Both the position numbers and the translations under genes were made by a program. A DNA stretch of 64,000 bases from Oceanimonas pelagia (GTDB lineage Bacteria > Pseudomonadota > Gammaproteobacteria > Enterobacterales > Aeromonadaceae). The stretch lies in assembly GCF_030849025.1 (NCBI RefSeq), contig NZ_CP118224.1:1224001-1288000 (forward strand). Reading direction: 5' to 3'. Under the pieces are notes generated by a model. That model was not told the DNA's origin and made no database searches. It was given only the letters and a program-made list of their open reading frames with translations. Below are positions 62,312 through 64,000 of the stretch, one piece after another (positions within the stretch are counted from its first letter, which is position 1; every line of letters begins with the position of its first letter).

Positions 62312-63133
62312 ATGGATGCCGAACAACTGACCCGTTTGTTTCGCCGTATCACACCGGCGGTGCTCACCGAGCTGGCGCTGGTGGTGCTGGTGGCGCTGGC
62401 GCTGGCCTGGCTGATACAAACCCTGTTGCCGCGGCTGGCCACCCGGCTGCATGGCCGGCGCCGGCACTGGGTGCTGGCGCTGATCCCCACGCTGCGCATT
62501 CTGGTGGTGCTGGTGGCCATCGGCTGGGTGATCAGCCTGGTGATCGAGCCCTCGCTGCGCAACATGGTGGCCATTCTGGGGGCCGTTGGTCTGGCCCTGG
62601 GTTTTGCCCTCAAGGATTATGTCAGCAGCCTGTTTGCCGGCGTGGTGGCGGCCTATGAACGGCCCTACCGGCCCGGTGACTGGATAGAGGTGGACGGCTG
62701 CTACGGCGAGGTGCGCCATATCGGGCTGCGGGCTCTGGAAATGGTGACCCCCGACGACACCGTGGTGGTGGTACCCCATTCAAGGCTGTGGAACGGGCTG
62801 ATCCGCAATGCCAACAACGGCGATGCCAGCCTGATGTGCGTGGCCCGCTTTTACCTGGCGCCGGAGCACGATGCCCACCAGGTGCGCCGGCTGCTGCACG
62901 ACGTGGCTCTGTCCAGTCCCTACCTCAAGCTCAGCCGGCCCGTGCTGGTGGTGATGGAGGATCATCCCTGGGGCAGCCGCTACCGTATCAAGGCCTACCC
63001 CCTGGATCCGCGCCAGCAGTTTTTGTTTATCTCGGATCTCACCGCCCGGGGCAAGGCCGCCTTGCTGGCCATGGGCGTGGAGTTTGCCCGGGTGGAGGCC
63101 ATGGCCCGGGGCGGGGAGAGCAATGCGGGGTAA
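62312..63133 (+). CDS. mscS: MscS-family mechanosensitive channel
   Basis: A 273-residue channel with three membrane helices. The third, pore-lining one is VAILGAVGLALGFALKDYVSSLFAGV, and the beta domain follows with RPYRPGDWIEVDGCYGEVRHIGLRALEMVTPDDTVVVVPHSRL. Its size is that of the small MscS type. It releases solutes during hypo-osmotic shock and fits the other osmotic genes here. Confidence 0.94.
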   Translation: MDAEQLTRLFRRITPAVLTELALVVLVALALAWLIQTLLPRLATRLHGRRRHWVLALIPTLRILVVLVAIGWVISLVIEPSLRNMVAILGAVGLALGFALKDYVSSLFAGVVAAYERPYRPGDWIEVDGCYGEVRHIGLRALEMVTPDDTVVVVPHSRLWNGLIRNANNGDASLMCVARFYLAPEHDAHQVRRLLHDVALSSPYLKLSRPVLVVMEDHPWGSRYRIKAYPLDPRQQFLFISDLTARGKAALLAMGVEFARVEAMARGGESNAG

Positions 63134-63172
63134 AAGCCGGAAGCGGCAAGCAAAATATACGCTTCCGGCTTT
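63133..63172. repeat. Inverted repeat between mscS and the BCCT gene
   Basis: AAAGCCGGAAGCG (63133-63145) is perfectly complementary to CGCTTCCGGCTTT (63160-63172). It lies between convergent genes and belongs to the same GGAAGC-type repeat family as those after ybaB and hrpA. It may act as a shared terminator. Confidence 0.65.
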
Positions 63173-63181
63173 CGGTGCCGG

Positions 63182-64000
63182 CTACACCTTCAGCGGGGTG
63201 ATCTTGTCTTCCGTCTGTCCTTCCTGCTGCTGACGAAGCTCCTCATATTCGGCCTGCTGAGCCAGCACCGAGCCTTCCGGCGCCTGCGAGGTTTCGCCCT
63301 GCTCCCAGGGGGCCGATTGCGGCAGCGCCTCGATATGAATGGTTTTCAGGGAGTAATCGGGCTGGTAGTGCAGATCGTACTTGGCGGCCCGAATAATCGA
63401 TACCATCATCATGGCCATGATCACAATGAGCGGTGCCCCGGCGAAGATGGAGGCGGTCTGCAGGGTAGACAGGCCGCCCAGGAACATCAGCACCGCCGGC
63501 ATAAAGCACAGGGTAAAGGCCCAGAACAGCCGGTTCCAGCGGTGGGGCTCGCCGTCCACTTCCCGCTGTACCACAGAGGCCAGAATGTAGGAAATGGAGT
63601 CAAAGGTGGTGGCGGTAAAGATGATGGCCAGCAGGGTGAACACGGCGATCATCAGCCAGCTCATGGGCAGGGTGTTCAGCACCGCAAAGATCGCCGCCGT
63701 GGGGCTTTGCTGGTTGAGAATGGCCACAATGTCGAGCCCGCCCGACAGCTGCAGATACAGGCCATAGTTGCCCAGCACCACAAAGAACACGGCGCAGCCC
63801 AGGGAGCCGAAGAAAATCGAGCCCACCACCATCTGGCGAATGGTGCGGCCGCGGGAGATCTTGGCAATAAACAGGCCCACCGTGGGCGCAAACACCAGCC
63901 ACCAGGCCCAGTAGAAAATGGTCCAGTCCTTGGGAAAACGGGTTTCCTGAAAGCCGTGCTCGGCAAAGGGGCCGAACGACTCGGTCCAGGTCATCATGGT
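63182..64000 (-). CDS. BCCT family osmolyte transporter, C-terminal part
   Basis: About 272 residues of the C-terminal half of a betaine/carnitine/choline transporter, cut by the window end. DWTIFYWAWWLVFAPTVGLFIAKISRGRTIR is the BCCT signature with the tryptophans of the substrate box, and later spans follow (TLLAIIFTATTFDSISYILASV). The tail is long and Gln/Glu-rich, which suggests an osmosensing cytoplasmic extension. Substrate (glycine betaine, choline or ectoine) cannot be told. Confidence 0.92.
   Translation of the reverse strand, partial: TMMTWTESFGPFAEHGFQETRFPKDWTIFYWAWWLVFAPTVGLFIAKISRGRTIRQMVVGSIFFGSLGCAVFFVVLGNYGLYLQLSGGLDIVAILNQQSPTAAIFAVLNTLPMSWLMIAVFTLLAIIFTATTFDSISYILASVVQREVDGEPHRWNRLFWAFTLCFMPAVLMFLGGLSTLQTASIFAGAPLIVIMAMMMVSIIRAAKYDLHYQPDYSLKTIHIEALPQSAPWEQGETSQAPEGSVLAQQAEYEELRQQQEGQTEDKITPLKV

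Overview
The window is a high-GC chromosomal segment of a marine or salt-tolerant gammaproteobacterium. Gene content and order (ybaN-apt-dnaX-ybaB-recR, a Tad pilus locus, a urease cluster, ectABC with its own aspartokinase) point to the Aeromonadales, near Oceanimonas, Oceanisphaera or Zobellella. That placement is inferred from content and was not tested by any search. I see no prophage, CRISPR array, tRNA or rRNA.

Layout. 1-2431 holds the end of a urease operon (ureC 3' end, ureE, ureF, ureG, and a HupE/UreJ nickel permease). 2641-7255 holds a purine permease, asnS on the minus strand, a small membrane protein and an L,D-transpeptidase. 7623-20219 is a complete Tad (Flp) pilus locus in the order flp, tadV, an unusual AAA+ ATPase, rcpC, rcpA, a small lipoprotein, tadG, tadE, a second tadE/F, tadZ, tadA, tadB, tadC, tadD. 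20229-27442 holds maiA, a LexA-controlled SulA-like gene divergent from a DUF4250 gene, tpm, a YjiH-type transporter, a DUF924 gene, a DUF2057 gene and a dinG-like helicase. 27698-31698 is a highly expressed porin whose 3' UTR is split by a group II intron encoding a reverse transcriptase/HNH protein. 31778-37761 holds a DksA-like protein, dusC, ybaN, apt, dnaX (with a programmed frameshift site), ybaB and recR. 37768-41991 is a minus-strand block with a small membrane protein, lrgB, lrgA, sbcB, maoP and a TPR membrane protein. 42519-46659 is the ectoine cluster ectA, ectB, ectC and aspartokinase. 46790-56457 holds ppiC, an OLD-family nuclease, two membrane proteins, a SlyB-like lipoprotein, a probable 27-residue peptide gene, hrpA and rplY. 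56668-64000 holds an amphi-Trp protein, yegD, an orphan IucA/IucC-like gene, doxX, a DUF3087 gene, a frameshifted DUF3565 gene, glpM, an unknown gene, an MscS channel and the 3' part of a BCCT transporter.

How the genes fit together. Ectoine synthesis with a dedicated aspartokinase, a BCCT-type osmolyte transporter and an MscS channel make an osmotic-stress set that fits a saline habitat. The Tad locus encodes the pilin, its peptidase, the secretin, the motor ATPase, the platform proteins and minor pilins needed for an adhesive pilus. The best-supported unusual features are the group II intron placed one base after the porin stop codon with a matching IBS1/EBS1 pair, the small-peptide gene with its own promoter and terminator, the AAA+ ATPase inside the Tad locus, the dnaX -1 frameshift signal, and the SOS-controlled divergent promoter.
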